The translations under genes and the position numbers were made by a program. Below, one piece after another: positions 20,979 through 32,870 of a stretch of DNA of 64,000 nt (position 1 is the first letter of the stretch; the number at the start of each line of letters is the position of its first letter). The stretch is from Petrolisthes cinctipes (Eukaryota > Arthropoda > Malacostraca > Decapoda > Porcellanidae), in contig JAWQEG010000003.1 in NCBI GenBank assembly GCA_033782935.1, forward strand, positions 1,183,501 through 1,247,500, read 5' to 3'. The notes beneath the pieces are model-generated. The model was not told the DNA's origin. It was given only the letters and a program-made list of their open reading frames with translations, and made no database searches.

Positions 20979-21411
20979 CAGTAAGTCCCCGTTGAACGAA
21001 CGTCCATTGAACGAATCCCCGCAATAATGAAAGGCAAATTTTACTACCATTTTTCCTTGAATGAAAGGCTGATCCAGTATAACGAAAAGAATTCTGAGTT
21101 TTTAATATACATATTAATATTAATATATATAAATCATAAGCAGGCACCATTATGAAAAAAAAAAAAAAATGTACGACCATTGGGCCGGTAGGGGGCAGCG
21201 TCTCTCATTCTCCCGCTTTGAGACATTTGTGTCCACTGTCCTCTGTCCCCGCCACTGTGCCGCGTGTTGTGATCACCTGTACCGTTGTTTGCGTACAATC
21301 CACACTTCTGAATTTTGACGATGGCCAAGCAACCTGCAATTTCTCCACCTGCTGCATATCCAACTCCAAAGAAAAGAAAAAGAGTGTCTCTTGCCGTTAA
21401 ATTAGACATTA
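20979..21411 (+). pseudogene. Tigger/pogo 5' fragment truncated by DIRS sequence
   Basis: Left end CAGTAAGTCCCCGTTGAACG is preceded by TA. ATG at 21321 opens MAKQPAISPPAAYPTPKKRK followed by VSLAVKLDII, the start of a Tigger CENP-B helix-turn-helix domain (compare VKLDIIHRHERG in the 12.7-kb copy). The frame is cut at about 21411 where DIRS terminal sequence begins. No 3' half is found at the far end of the DIRS element. Confidence 0.75.
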
Positions 21412-22397
21412 TTAGTGCATTTGTCGCGGCTTTCAGCCGTTTAAATTGTATTTATTGGTTGTGGAACCAGCACAGCTGGATTGCTATAGAACACACCCCT
21501 TCTCCAGCCCAGGCACCGTATAGGGTTATTCTGGGCTAGAAGGGTCTATTCCGTGAAGATCATCAGAAGTAAATATAAATTCAAATCTGGCGCTGTACTG
21601 ATATGGGAGCCACCTGGTGGCGGCCTGTAGAGGTAGTGACCCGCCCTGGACCAGCGGGAGCGACCGCTCGGTCACTCAAAATGAGAAGTTAAGGAGAATG
21701 TCTGCCGCATCGGGAGGCGGGTGGGACAGTAAAAGCTGTGCTGGTTCCACAACCAATAAATAAAATTTCAGCCACGACAAATGCACTATTATTGGTAAAG
21801 TGGAACCAGCACAGCTGGATTGCTATGCATGCGATGCGGTCGGTGGGAGGTGAGGAGGAGGCATTCACACCCCGTATGAAGAGCGGGAAGAAGCCCCTGG
21901 CCCGGAGCGGGAACTCGTATAAAGAGTATTGAGGTGAAACTATTGTAAAAAAGGTTTCCAAGAGTTTGGGTGGCAGACCCTTTTGGAAGTAATTTTACTC
22001 ATATATATAATTTATTATTATATATACCAAACTTTCTGTTATAAACCAGAAAGTGTTACAAGTAGTTTGTCTTTATAGTCAGACTCGAGGGGAGAGGTAG
22101 GGGGTCGAGGTCCCCCCCCCCCCACTTTTTATCTCAAAGTCCTCCAAACCTAGGCTATGGCCTGAGTTTGGGTCATAAGTACCCGAAAGGAGGAAAGAAA
22201 CACCAATATGTCCTAACCATGTGTTTATTGTATCAAGTCACCATTATTTTATCCCTCGGAAAATAAATACTCAAAGTTCCATAATGTAGTTTTATTACAG
22301 CAGCACCATATGTACAACATGAATGACATGGGATGAGCGTGAGAATGTACAAAATGGAGATGACGTATGGGATGAAAGGATGAATGGGTGACGGGAG

Positions 22398-23896
22398 TTA
22401 AGTAGCCCGACCTTTTCCCTTCGGACGCCCCCTCCCCCTTTTCCGCCTCCCGCGGGAACCCTTGCCAGGCGTGAGACGTGGGTGTGGCAGGGTGGGAGGA
22501 GTCCCCTTCGCCATACAGAGGGTGGGGGAGAGCGAGTGGAACAGATACCTCGTCCTGAAGGAGGAGGTGGATGTCCAGCCCCCTAGATCCCGTACCTGCT
22601 CCACCGAGTGAGTCCTGAGAAACGCGAGGGAGGCGGCCACGCCCCGAACGCTGTGGGCCTTGGGAGCGTGTCCGGGATCCCCGTTCTCGATCACTCGGCA
22701 GAGAAGGCGAGCGATGGACCTGGGGAAGAGAGGCTTACCAGACCTGGAGTTGTAGAACAGGTGGTCCGGGAAGCCTCCCTCGTAGCCTCCACATATGCTG
22801 TGAAGGCATGGACTGGACAGAGTGGGTGGAAACTTCCATCCCTCAGGAAGGAGGGTACTGCGAGGGGGCCAATCCTGTCGTCAGCCTGCTCGTTCTTAGC
22901 TAAGAAAGTAGGAAAGGGGGAGACAGTCAAAGAGGCAAGGTTAGGACTTACAGAGGAGAAGCCTGGATGACGGGTCATGGCTGCCAACTGGGAGGCCCTG
23001 TACCCTGTAGCTAAGGCAAGCAGGAAGAGAGACTTCTGAAGGAGGTGGCACACTTCCAGAGGAACCCCCTCAAAGGTCAGGTAAGTAAGGACGCGGTGAA
23101 GGGACCAGGAAGGAGTCTGGGCCCGGTGAGGTGCCGTCCCCGCCCGAATCCCCATCCTCAGCAGAGAGAGGGGCCTCTCAGAAACTTTAATATTAAAACC
23201 TAGGAGGAGGGGATCAGACAGGGCTGCGTGATGCGCAAGCACCGTCGCCGGGGCCCTGTTGGTGGAATCGGCGAGCCAAGTGAGGAATTCCAGGACCGTG
23301 TCCTCCGAGATGACCATGGAGGGATGTCGTCGTAAGAAGTCCTGGAACCTCTTCCAGCAAGATTCGTACTGCCGCACCGAAGACTGGCGGTGAGCCCTCA
23401 GCATCTTGCCCACTGTTTCCTGAGTGAAGCATTCGCTGAGGACTCCCCGTAGAAACTCCAAGCGTGTAGTTTCAGTGACTCTTGGAGTGGTACGGACAGA
23501 GTGCTGGAGAGGCACGCCGATCCCAACTGAAGAGGATGAGGGCACCACCGGGATAGTTCTCCGAACCACGGCTGCGCTGGCCAGAGGGGGGCTATGAGGA
23601 GTACCCTCCCTCTGAATGCGCGCAGCTTGAGGATCGCCTGCAGGAGGACTGACATTGCTTGTGGGGGAAAAAGATAGAGGTAACCCCACCTGTTCTAATC
23701 CTCCGTGAAGGCGTCCGGGCCCCCCGCCTCTGTCCTGGTGGAGAAGGATAGGAACAGAGGAAGTTGGGCCGTGGTTGGGGAGGCGAATAGGTCCACCTTC
23801 GGTGTCCCGTAGCGAAGGCAGGGTGACTCGAACACAGGGGGATGCAGTTGCCACTCGACTGACGTCCCTCTGAACCTGGATAGTGCGTCCGCCCAA
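22398..23896 (-). pseudogene. DIRS copy 1 tyrosine recombinase (frameshifted)
   Basis: Phage-integrase-type recombinase that would integrate a circular DIRS cDNA. The N-terminal SAM-like domain includes RQSSVRQYESCWKRFQDFL. The first catalytic Arg is in GYRASQLAAM; after a frameshift near 22765 come HSVRGVAASLA (HxxR) and FRTRYLFHS (nucleophile Tyr). Comparison with copy 2 shows that a one-base indel breaks the frame between these parts, so the gene is inactive. A basic tail (GRRKRGRGRPKGKG) ends the protein. Confidence 0.88.
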
Positions 23897-25357
23897 TCGT
23901 TCTCACGCCCTGGCACGTAGCGGGCCGAGAAGTGAATCGCCCTCTTGGCCGCTACCGAGAAAATTTGTTCTGACAGGGACAGGAGAATTTCCGACCGTGA
24001 AGTGCCCTGTCTCTGCAGGCACTGCACGGCCGCTACATTGTCCATATCGAAGTGGACGCCTATCCTGGAAAACTGGGGGTGTCTGTTGAGCCACTCCCTT
24101 GCTACCATCAACTCCTGAGCATTGATGTGTAGTAGCCTCTCCTCCTCCTTCCATCACCCACACTGCTGATGTCCCAGGCAAGATTGGTATCCCCAGCCTA
24201 CGTCCGATGCTTCTGTCGCCACCGTGATCCCCGGGGGAGGTAATACCCAGGAACTCGCTGACGCAGGGCACCGGGACGTAGCCAGGGGCGAAGGAGACGG
24301 TGAAGAGTCTGAGAAACTGGCCTGGGAAGGTCCCTGAGTGCGGGGGATAGGTGGAGGTTTACCTCCTGTGTCAGTCTCCTGTGCTTCAGTCGTCCCAGGG
24401 GCATTGTGGGGGCCGTGAAGTTCAGGGACCCGAGCAATGACTCCCACTGGCGGCGAGAGAAAGTACGGGAAAAGTAAGCCTGGCGGACGTGGCGGAGGGT
24501 CCGGCGGGCGTTGTCTGGAGCGAGCGAGAGGGTGGCCGAAACTGAGTCCCATTATACCCAGCCACGATAGTCTGCGCGTAGGGGTGAGAGAGGACTTGGG
24601 GACGTTGAGTAAGAACCCCATTTCCTCTAGCACCTTCCTTGCTACCTTGACGTTGTTTGCTACCTACTCCTTGGAGGGGGCGTGTAGCAACCAATCGTCT
24701 AGGTACATGAGGGTGGGGACACCCGCCTCTGCCAGGCAGGATGCCACCACCCTCACGAGCTCGGTGAAGACCCAAGGCGCTAGCGAGAGACTGAAAGGGA
24801 GCCTGGTAAACTGAAACGTCTCGGTCCCCACCTGGAATGCCAGAAATCGGCGAAACCGGGGGTGGATCGGGACGTGCCAGTACGCATCCTGGAGGTCCAG
24901 GGATGCTAACCAGTCCCCCTTTCGGAGAACTGTGCGGACCTGAGCAACCGAAACCATCTTGAAGTGTAAGGGCTTCAAGAATTTGTTTAGGTTGCTCAGG
25001 TCCATCACCAGTCTCGTTTTCCCCGGGTCCTTTTTGGGGACCGTGAACAACCGAGAAAGAAGGACCCTCCCTGTCGCCCGCTCCACTACCCCTTTTTCCC
25101 GCATTTCTCATGTGCGGGACGACCGAAGGTGACACTTTGGCTGAGGCAGGCGGGAGACATAGCGGCTGTAACGGAAAGTGACAGGTGTCAGTGGGGTGAC
25201 CGGATAATCCCAGATGGGACCCGAGGGACCCGAGGGACCCGGAGGGGGGATGGGAGTGAGGGAGAGATTTTGACAGTAACGGGACACCTAGGTGGGGAGA
25301 GGTTATGTCATATGTCAGAAATGTCAAACAGGAAGGATGAGAAGAACAGTTACTCAC
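23695..25357 (-). pseudogene. DIRS copy 1 reverse transcriptase, RNase H and MT-like region (broken)
   Basis: RT: SRLFTVPKKDPGKTRLVMDL, then SLDLQDAYWHVPIHP (motif A) and MYLDDWLL (catalytic YxDD, near 24690-24712). A premature TAG follows HAPSKE, where copy 2 has a Gln codon. RNase H pieces ASDVGWGYQS, FDMDNVAAV and ENDWADALSRF appear in other frames. VDLFASPTTAQLPLF and the following region occupy the place of the DAM-like methyltransferase of DIRS1-type elements; I cannot confirm its catalytic motif. Several frameshifts make it non-functional. Confidence 0.85.
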
Positions 25358-25460
25358 CGGGACTTAAATCCAGGGCCAAGTCAGGCCCTGCCGAATCACC
25401 CTTGCTGCTCAACCGTGGGAGGGCCAGGTGGCTGACCACCCCGTGAGGCACCCCCGGACG

Positions 25461-27658
25461 GGGCCCTCAAGTGGAGCGATCTTTCTGGGAGGGGTGGGAG
25501 AAGGAGGGCTTGGGCTTGGAGTAGGGCTTGGCGCCCTGACTTCTCCCACGAAAAGGCTGCTGACCCCGCTGGTGGAACCTGGGGGGCTGCTGTGGAGGAG
25601 TGGGGTAGGCACTCCTGGGTTGTCTCGTAGGCTAGGAGGGCCTGCGAGGCTGGAAGGCAGGTCTGGTTGGCTGAGGGGCACGCGGCCTACGGACAAACAG
25701 AATGGTTAGGAGGTGACCAAGAATCCCGGGGGGTTCTGAGGGGAGACGGGGAGAGGGGTTGGGAAATTGGGACTAACTTCCCACCCGTCTCGCCTCCCTT
25801 GTCTCAAAATAACATTGTAACCAACACTAATCCCACCGAGTAAACAGAACGGAACTTACTTGGAGGTGGAAGGTTTCGGCAGGTTAATCACCGCCGGGAG
25901 GAACGAGAAGACCGAGTCAGTCGCTGCCTGGTCAAACAGCGCAGGGGACAGTGGAGAAGCACGCACCACGCCCGGCTGCGCCATCTCAGGGGCGGATTTG
26001 GCGGCCGCTTGGCGGGCCGCCAGTCTGGCCTCGGCGAAGTCTCTTGCCGCCTCAAGCAGGTGGTGAGCGGCCATGGCCCCGATGCCCTCCGCCACGGTGG
26101 ACATGGACATGAGCGCGTCGCTGTAGGGGAGAAACAGGTAACACGAGGGAACCCAAGGTTAGAGACCCGAGGAGGTTAACTAAGGACCCGTGTACCCCAT
26201 ACCCGTCAAAATAACACAACAAACGAATAACAGTACTTACGAGAGTTCCAAGCCTGACAGTTCATGGAAGGTGGACGTGAGGGACTTGAGGCAGTCCCGA
26301 AGGAGTGAGACATCCGCACCGGTGGAGATGATATGGGACAACTCCAACTGGGCGGCTGTTTCTGCCTGCCTCAGTTTCCCGTCGGGCTCCTTGAGCTGGA
26401 AGGGGACCGGCGGCTCCTTCTCCGTCCTCCACAGACACCCCCTCAAACCCGTAGGGGCACGGGAAGGGGGGAGAATGACTGGGAAGGAAGGAGGAGGTGA
26501 TTTCTTGGAAGTGGTGGGCTTCTGGTGGTCCAGGGACTTAAGGAGAAAGGCTGGAATGTCCAGGTCCCCATCGCCCTTATCCCCCGGAAAGTAAGCGTCC
26601 GAGGACAGGAAGATTGCCGTGTTCTCAGAGGAGCGGTCAATCTTCCAGGCCTGGGACAGCTGAAGGTTACTGTTCTCCACCAAGAAGCCCATCGCATCCA
26701 AGGTAGCCGCCATGGAGACCTTCGACGAAGCAGGTACTGGAGCGGAGATCAGGCGGGCCTTGTAGAAGGGGATAGTGTCGCCCGACTCGTCAGCTCCCCA
26801 CTTCACCAGGACTTCGTCCCTCCTTATCCACACCTCTGTTTGAGTAGTGTCAGGAAACCACGCAACCAGTCTGCCCTCCTCGGAAGTGTGAGTCCAGGAT
26901 GGAGGAAGGTAGGCCCAAGAGTAGGGAAGATAACAGTCCTCCCTAGCCGGGGGGGAAGGAGAAGGAGGAGAGGAGGTAGCGAGCTCCTCCGCTAGGGCAC
27001 CGGTCGGGGATTCGAGGCCCGGAGAGATTGGAGGAACGGGAACGTTTCCAAACTCCCCGGGGCACGACGGGGCCCCGGCCGGCGACGCAGCAGGGAGGGG
27101 AAGAGGAAGAGCGGGTCCGGTAACAGGTACCGCCGCCGCTACCGGAGGTAGGGAAGCGGACCCGGGAGGGAGAATGAAATCCGGAAGGACAGTAGGAAGG
27201 ATATTGCATAGGATACGTGCCATCTTCCTCGACGAAGGGCTCGTACCCGCCCGCTTACCCTTGCGGGGCTTGCGGACGGGAGAGGGCGAGCTCTCCGACG
27301 AGGAGGAGGAGGAGGTAGATGAAGACGAGGATGAAGGAGAATGACGGCGAGTCCGGGTCTTCTTGGCGTGGCGGGAACTTTTAGCTGAACGCTTGCTTCC
27401 CCGAGAGTGGCCCGAGGAGCCAGCCCTTGTGGGCGACGAAGCGGTAGGTTTCCCCGCTGGGCCCTTGTACCGGTGAGGTAGTTTGGGTGGCCTGTGCGAC
27501 GGACTCACTCGCTTCCCGGAGCCGGAGATCCGTCTAGGGAAGGCGACGTAGCCTCTCGGGGAGCTAGAGGCTCGATCCCCTGAGACTCCGAGAGGCACTT
27601 CGAAGGGTACTGGGTTCTGGAAAGACCCAGATCGGCCCCAAAAACATGATCCGCCCAT
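25461..27658 (-). pseudogene. DIRS copy 1 gag-like gene with two introns
   Basis: Exon 1 (27658-26241) encodes a Ser-rich basic segment (KKTRTRRHSPSSSSSS), Pro/Ala-rich linkers and the conserved ENTAIFLSSDAYFPGDKGDG. The frame continues only if 26121-26240 (GTAAGT...CTACAG) is removed, giving SGLELS-DALMSMSTVAEG. A second intron, 25687-25859 (GTAAGT...CCGTAG), joins KPSTSK to a Pro/Arg/Gln-rich C-terminus. TAG at 25632-25634 cuts exon 3 where copy 2 has Gln. The N-terminus probably lies upstream (27950-27510) in another frame, with the Cys/His motif CSPHAPC...CSVC and MAHKRDGSSLTWADHVFGAD. The protein would package element RNA. Confidence 0.75.
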
Positions 27659-28699
27659 GTCAAGGAGGACCCGTCACGTTTGTGTGCCATCCTCCTAGCC
27701 CTCGTCCACGCGGTGCGAAGGGAGGCAAGGGCAGGAAGCTTAGGGCGAGCAGCGGCGGGGGTCTCCTGACACAACTCAGCCCAGGGGCTGCACACACTAC
27801 ACGCTAAAGGGTCGTAGCCCTTGGGAGTGAAGCAAGGTGCATGTGGCGAACAATGCAGGTGGCCGTCAGGGGACACCCGCACAGTACACAACGTAAAGGC
27901 ATATAAAGCACGAGTAGACTGCGGGAGAAAAAACACACAGGGGTTAACACGTGAATCCACGTGTACACGGAAAACACAACACGTGAAAGAACACACAATG
28001 AAAAAACACAGACTCGGGTAGCGGGGGGCCCAGCCCCCTGCCCCCGGGGGAAAAAACCCAAAAAACCTCCATATGCACAATCCGGGAAAAAAACCCCGCA
28101 AACCAACCCCCCACGGACCGAAACACCGGCCCGCAACCCCTAACAGGAGAGGCACAGTCAGCCTGAGGGACATACCCCAGGGAAAACAAACACACTGGGG
28201 AGAAAAACTCCCAAAAACACAGAAAGACAGGAGCAAGGACAACGCACAATCCTTGCCGCCTGTAACACTAAAAAAAACTCAAGGAAGAAGCACTAGGGGG
28301 CCCAGCAGGGGGCCCCGAGGAGCACCACGTGGGGAGGCAAGGGCCCCACGTTGGGAAGAACACTCACGCAGAAGGCTAAACAGCCCCGAAAAACCCAACC
28401 GTAGTGAACTAGTGGCAGAGCGGAGAGGAGAGGGAAGGCAGGAAGGGGGAAAAACCCCAAAAAGGGGCCCCAAAGTTAGCCCCAGGGGAGGAGGGAAAAA
28501 CAGACCCCAGCCCGAGGGAAAAGAAAGAAAAACTGCCCCCACAATAAAAAAAACCCCGACGCACACAACACACACACACACACATCTGCAAAGCAGGCAA
28601 GCCACTAGACACAACACAGAAGAAACAATAGCAGGAACACGTATAACACATTACCATAGCGAAGCAGAGAGGAGCGTAGATGTTGACCAGTATGTGTTC

Positions 28700-28935
28700 C
28701 GCAAAAGAGTGACCGAGTGGTCGCTCCCGCTGGTCCAGGGCGGGTCACTACCTCTACTGGCCGCCACCAGGTGGCTCCCATATCAGTACAGCGCCAGATT
28801 TGAATTTATATTTACTTCTGATGATCTTCACGGAATAGACCCTTCTAGCCCAGAATAAGCCTATACGGGGCCTGGGCTGGAGAAGGGGTGTGTTCTATAG
28901 CAATCCAGCTGTGCTGGTTCCACTTTACCAATAAT
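28700..28935 (-). repeat. DIRS copy 1 right terminal repeat
   Basis: About 235 bp (gtggctcccatatcagtaca ... ctttaccaataat) recur inverted at 21420-21676, directly at 47700-47935 and directly at 48400-48570. This is the 5' end of the element on its own strand. Confidence 0.85.
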
Positions 28936-28938
28936 CTG

Positions 28939-29158
28939 TCATTTTAATACTTTCTTGGTTTTTCTAGACAATTTTTGGGGTCTACCTGGTTGCTTCTTGG
29001 GGAGGAAGAGTTGTCCCTCTACTCCAGCCTTAAATTGGTGTATCAAGTCTTCCTTCAGTTTGTTTAGCTTGCAAAGTTCCTTATTATTTTTCTCAGCCTT
29101 GTAAAAATCAATGATTGCTTGAATTATTTTACAATTTGTATTTTTCCCACCCATTATG
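28939..29158 (-). pseudogene. Tc1/mariner-like transposase N-terminal fragment
   Basis: About 70 codons starting MGGKNTNCKIIQAIIDFYKA. A basic segment QPGRPQKLSRKTKK resembles the GRPR linker between the two helix-turn-helix units of Tc1 transposases, at the usual distance from the start. Its 3' side is replaced by the DIRS right end, and a family C MITE is inserted next to its ATG. Similarity is weak, so the family call is tentative. Confidence 0.45.
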
Positions 29159-29160
29159 TA

Positions 29161-29206
29161 CAGCCACAATCAAATAACCACCGACACTTTCCTTCCTTCG
29201 TGCAAA
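29161..29206. repeat. MITE family C, left part (split by RTE LINE)
   Basis: cagccacaatcaaataacca onward, preceded by TA, matches the first 46 bp of the complete copy at 5881. Its continuation is at 32871-33024, with the RTE LINE between. Confidence 0.85.
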
Positions 29207-32200
29207 TTTGCGCAGTGGCAATATCGTAACCAATGAGGTCGAGGATTGCTACTGTGCGGAACTGCTGTCAGTATTGGGAAAAGCAAAAACCTCGGTGACC
29301 TACCCCTCCCCAGGAAGGGTAGGTAAGCCTTACCCCGCCTCCAAGCGGTGACCTCGGGGGTACACCTCCTTTTTTTATCTAGTTTTTATCCATTCAGGAG
29401 GTGGAGCCAAAGGGGAAGGCGGTGTGGGGGTGAGACCTAGCTTCCCCCACATATAGGTTTTAAGGTTTTTATTGTATTTTTATTGTATTTTAGTGTTTTA
29501 AGATTTTAATTTCTATGACTGCATGTTTTTATATTTTGTGATAATTTCTTTTAAATTTATGACCTTGTTTTTAGCTTTTGACAATGCCGACGGCCCGTGT
29601 CCCTCCGGGAATGAGCACTGCATTGGCCTTGCCAGCCATCAGTGGCTTCCCAATGGGGGAGTGGACAGATATGGCTACTGGCGGGGGAGGGTCTCTGGGT
29701 TGCCCTGTAGAGGGAGTAGGGAAGAGGGATTGTATGAGAGTGGTAACTGCGAATGTGAATGGAATGACGAATGGGACCAAGAGGCGAGAGATTGTAGAAT
29801 GTTTTAAGAAAGGAAGAGTGGATGTGATGGGAGTGACGGAGACACACGTGAAAGGATGTGGAGTGGTTGAGTGTCAGGAAGGAAGGGAGAGTGGACTGTG
29901 GGAGGGAATGGAGGGAGGAGTAGTATGGACGGGCATGAATGAAAAGAGTAAAGGAAGAGGGAAGGAAGGGTGTGCGCTGTTGGTGTCTCCGTGGGTGTGG
30001 AAGGGAGTGGATGGACATGGGTGGAATGGATCAAGAATAGTATGGATGACGGGAAAGATTGGGATGGTAAAGTATGCTTGGGTGTGTGCTTATGCACCAG
30101 TGAATGAAAAGAGTAAGATGGGGAGAGAGAAGATGAGAGTGTTTTGGGAAGAGTTGAATACATGTCTGAGAGGAATTGATAATGGAAGGAGAGTAGTGAT
30201 GATGGGAGACATGAATGGAAAGGTGGGAGGTGAGGAAGTGGGGAATATTGTGGGTAAATGGGGTGTAGAAGGAACAAATGAGAATGGTGAATATCTGGTG
30301 GATGTCTGTGCTGAGAGGGGGTTCTTGGCGAACACCTTCTTTCAGCACAAGATGATCCACAGGTATACATGGAAGAGAAGGGATGAGAGAGGAGAGCAAA
30401 AGAGTTTGATTGATTATGTGGCAGTGGATGAAAGGTTGAGGAAGGATGTATATGACGCAAAAGTGGTGAGAGGAATGGTCCATTGCTCCGACCATTTTGC
30501 GGTGTTGGTGAGGATGAAGGTTAGGGTTAAGTGGGAGTATGGTAGGAGGGATGAAGGGGTGAGGAATAAGAGGGAGGTGGCTAGTGGGAAATTAGATGTA
30601 GAAGAGTATAGGGTGGAATATAAGAGGAGGGTGGGTGAGGTGCTGGGGGATGTAAGGATGGGGATAGGGGAGGGAGTGGGAGTGAATGCGGTGTATGAAA
30701 TGTTTAAGATGATAGTATTGAGGACAGCAGCAGAGGTAGTAGGATATAAGACACAGAAGAGGGGCAAGAAAGGGAGTGCTTGGTGGACAGAAGAAGTGAA
30801 AGATGCTGTAGAGGATAAGAGGAAGGCATATAGGAGAACACTACAGAGGAATGTGCCGGAAGAAGTGAGAGAGAGATGGAAAAGAGAATATAATGTGTGT
30901 AAGAGACAAGTGAAAATGATGGTGAGTGAGAGTAAAAGGAGAGTGGATGAGGAGTTTGGTATGAAGCTGAGTGAAAAGTTTAAAGAGAACAAGAAATTAT
31001 TCTGGAAGGAGGTGAAAAGAGAAAGAGGAGAAGGAAAGTCTGGTAGTGTGAGAATGAAGAGAGAGGATGGAGTTACTGTGAGTAGAAGTGAGGAAGTGAA
31101 AGAAGTGTGGAAGAGGCCTTTTGATCGGTTGATGAATGAGGGGACGGGAGGGGAGGCGGTGGTGACATGCATGGGGATGGAGGCAGGTGGTAGACGACAG
31201 GATGTACAGGGAGAATTAGGAAGGGAAGAGGTTAGGAAAGCAATAGGAAAGTTGAAGATGGGTAAGGCACCGGGGGTGGATGGAATAACTGCTGAAATGT
31301 TAAAGTGTGGGGGGGAGGTAGCGGTGGAGTGGATGTTGCTTATATGTACATTGGCTTGGAGGCAGGGAGAGGTGCCAGAGGATTGGAGGAGAGCCATAAT
31401 TGTATCTTTGTATAAGGGGAAGGGGAGTAAGGATGAGTGTGGTAGCTATAGGGGAATAAGCCTTCTTAGTGTACCGGGGAAGGTTTACGAGAAGGTTCTG
31501 GCTGAAAGACTGATTGAAGTAACAGGGAATAAAGTTAGTGAGGAGCAGGGAGGATTTAGAAAGGGTAGAGGATGTGTGGACCAAATATTTGCATTAAAAT
31601 CAATAGTGGAGAAATATATTGGGAAGGGTAAGAAGTTGTATGCTGCCTTCATGGACTTGGAGAAGGCATACGATAGAGTTGATAGGAAAGCTATGACAGA
31701 GGTGTTGAGAATTTATGGAGTTGGGGGGCCTTTGCTGAAAGGCATTGAGGCTTTTTATGCAGATGCATAAGCATGTGTACAGGTAGAGGGTGATCTAAAT
31801 GAGAGTTTTAATATTAGTGTAGGGCTGAGACAGGGGTGTGTTATGTCACCATGGTTGTTCAATATATATATGGATGGTTGTATGAGAGAGGTGAAAGCCA
31901 AAGTGAATGGTCTGGGGGTGAAGTTGAGGCTGAATGAAGCAAATTGGTCACTGGTGGCAAGTTTGTTTGCGGATGACACTGTGCTGATGGCTGAGAATGA
32001 AAGGAATTTACAGAGAGTGGTGGACGAATTTCAGTCTGTGTGTAAATGAAGGAAACTGAAGATGAATGTGGGTAAAAGTAAAGTGATGGTATTTGAAAGA
32101 GCAGAAACTGAAGTGATTGACTTTGCTACACCTTACAGAGTGGCTGTACCAACTGGGACAAAGTGTGAGATAACTCTGAGGGGCGAGAGGATGGAGGAAG

Positions 32201-32870
32201 TGAAGGAGTTTAAGTACCTGGGTACAGTTATGTGTAAACATGGAAGTATGGAAGGAGAAATTAGGGAGAGAGCAGTGAAGGGTAGACAGGTCATAGGATC
32301 ACTGGGGAGGATTATGAAGGGTAGAAGTGTGAGTATGGAAGTGAAAAGGGGACTACGAAATAGTATAATCCTGCCAACACTGACATATGCGTCGGAGACA
32401 TGGACATGGAGTAGGGCTCATCAGTCTAGAATAGATGCTGTGGAAATGAGTTACTTGAGAGGAGCATGTGGACTTACTAGATGGGATGGAGAAAGCAATG
32501 AGAGTGTATATGAGAGATGTGGTATGAGTGAGAAGGCAATTGGTATTGAATGTGGAGTGGTTGAGAGAGTGAAACGTAATACATTGAGATGGCTTGGACA
32601 TGTGGAGAGAATGCAAGGCGAGGAATTTGTAAAGAAGGTGTATGGAAGTGAAGTTGTGGGACCTGGTGTGAGAGGCAGACCTCCGGTCAGATGGCAGAAC
32701 AGAGTGGAAGAGTATGTAAAGGAGAGAAACGTGAGGGGCAGAGTAGGGCTTGAACAAGTAAGGAGGGAGTGTTGGAACAGGGAGAACTGGAGACACTTCT
32801 GCCGTGGCCACCCCCTTGAGGGGAGTTCCCGGAGGGAACGAGGCGTCGGAGCTATAGATAGATAGATAGA
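29207..32870 (+). mobile_element. RTE-type LINE, near full length, in a MITE
   Basis: A 5' untranslated region of ~370 bp, one ORF with endonuclease and reverse transcriptase, a very short 3' end and a TAGATAGATAGA tail fit the RTE clade. It separates two adjoining parts of a MITE. About 10 bp of the MITE are missing at the junction, so no target duplication remains. Confidence 0.9.
29584..32868 (+). pseudogene. RTE endonuclease-reverse transcriptase ORF with two stops
   Basis: About 1,095 codons in one frame. The N-terminal apurinic-type endonuclease shows TANVNGMTNGTKR, VTETHVKG, GDMNGKVGG and CSDHFAVLV. RT follows with YKGKGSKDECGSYRGISLLS, FMDLEKAYDRVD (motif A), RQGCVMSPWLFNIYMDG (motif B) and LFADDTVLMAE (catalytic FADD). 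The C-terminus runs to SSRRERGVGAIDR. TAA at 31768-31770 falls between motifs A and B and TGA at 32047-32049 just after FADD; otherwise the frame is open. The product would nick target DNA and reverse transcribe its RNA there. Confidence 0.92.

Larger units (their letters stand above)
21412..28935 (-). mobile_element. DIRS-like tyrosine-recombinase retrotransposon, copy 1
   Basis: About 7.5 kb on the - strand: a gag-like gene with introns, reverse transcriptase, RNase H, a methyltransferase-position region and a tyrosine recombinase, in the DIRS order. The left end at 21788 (attattggtaaagtggaacc) is the inverse of the right end at 28935 (ggttccactttaccaataat), giving ~40-bp inverted terminal repeats. 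Further left, 21412-21785 holds an extra unit bounded by AGTGCATTTGTCG and its inverse, containing an inverted copy of the right terminal region (28700-28920). No target duplication, as expected for recombinase-mediated insertion. Confidence 0.88.

Noticed and set aside
21738..28858. + strand open frames across the DIRS elements
   Set aside because: Shadows of the GC-rich - strand gag, pol and recombinase genes, which carry the recognisable catalytic motifs.
29557..31397. Long - strand open frames across the RTE LINE (up to 327 codons)
   Set aside because: Shadow frames of the G/A-rich + strand RTE ORF; they contain no recognised domain and recur in the same places in the second copy.
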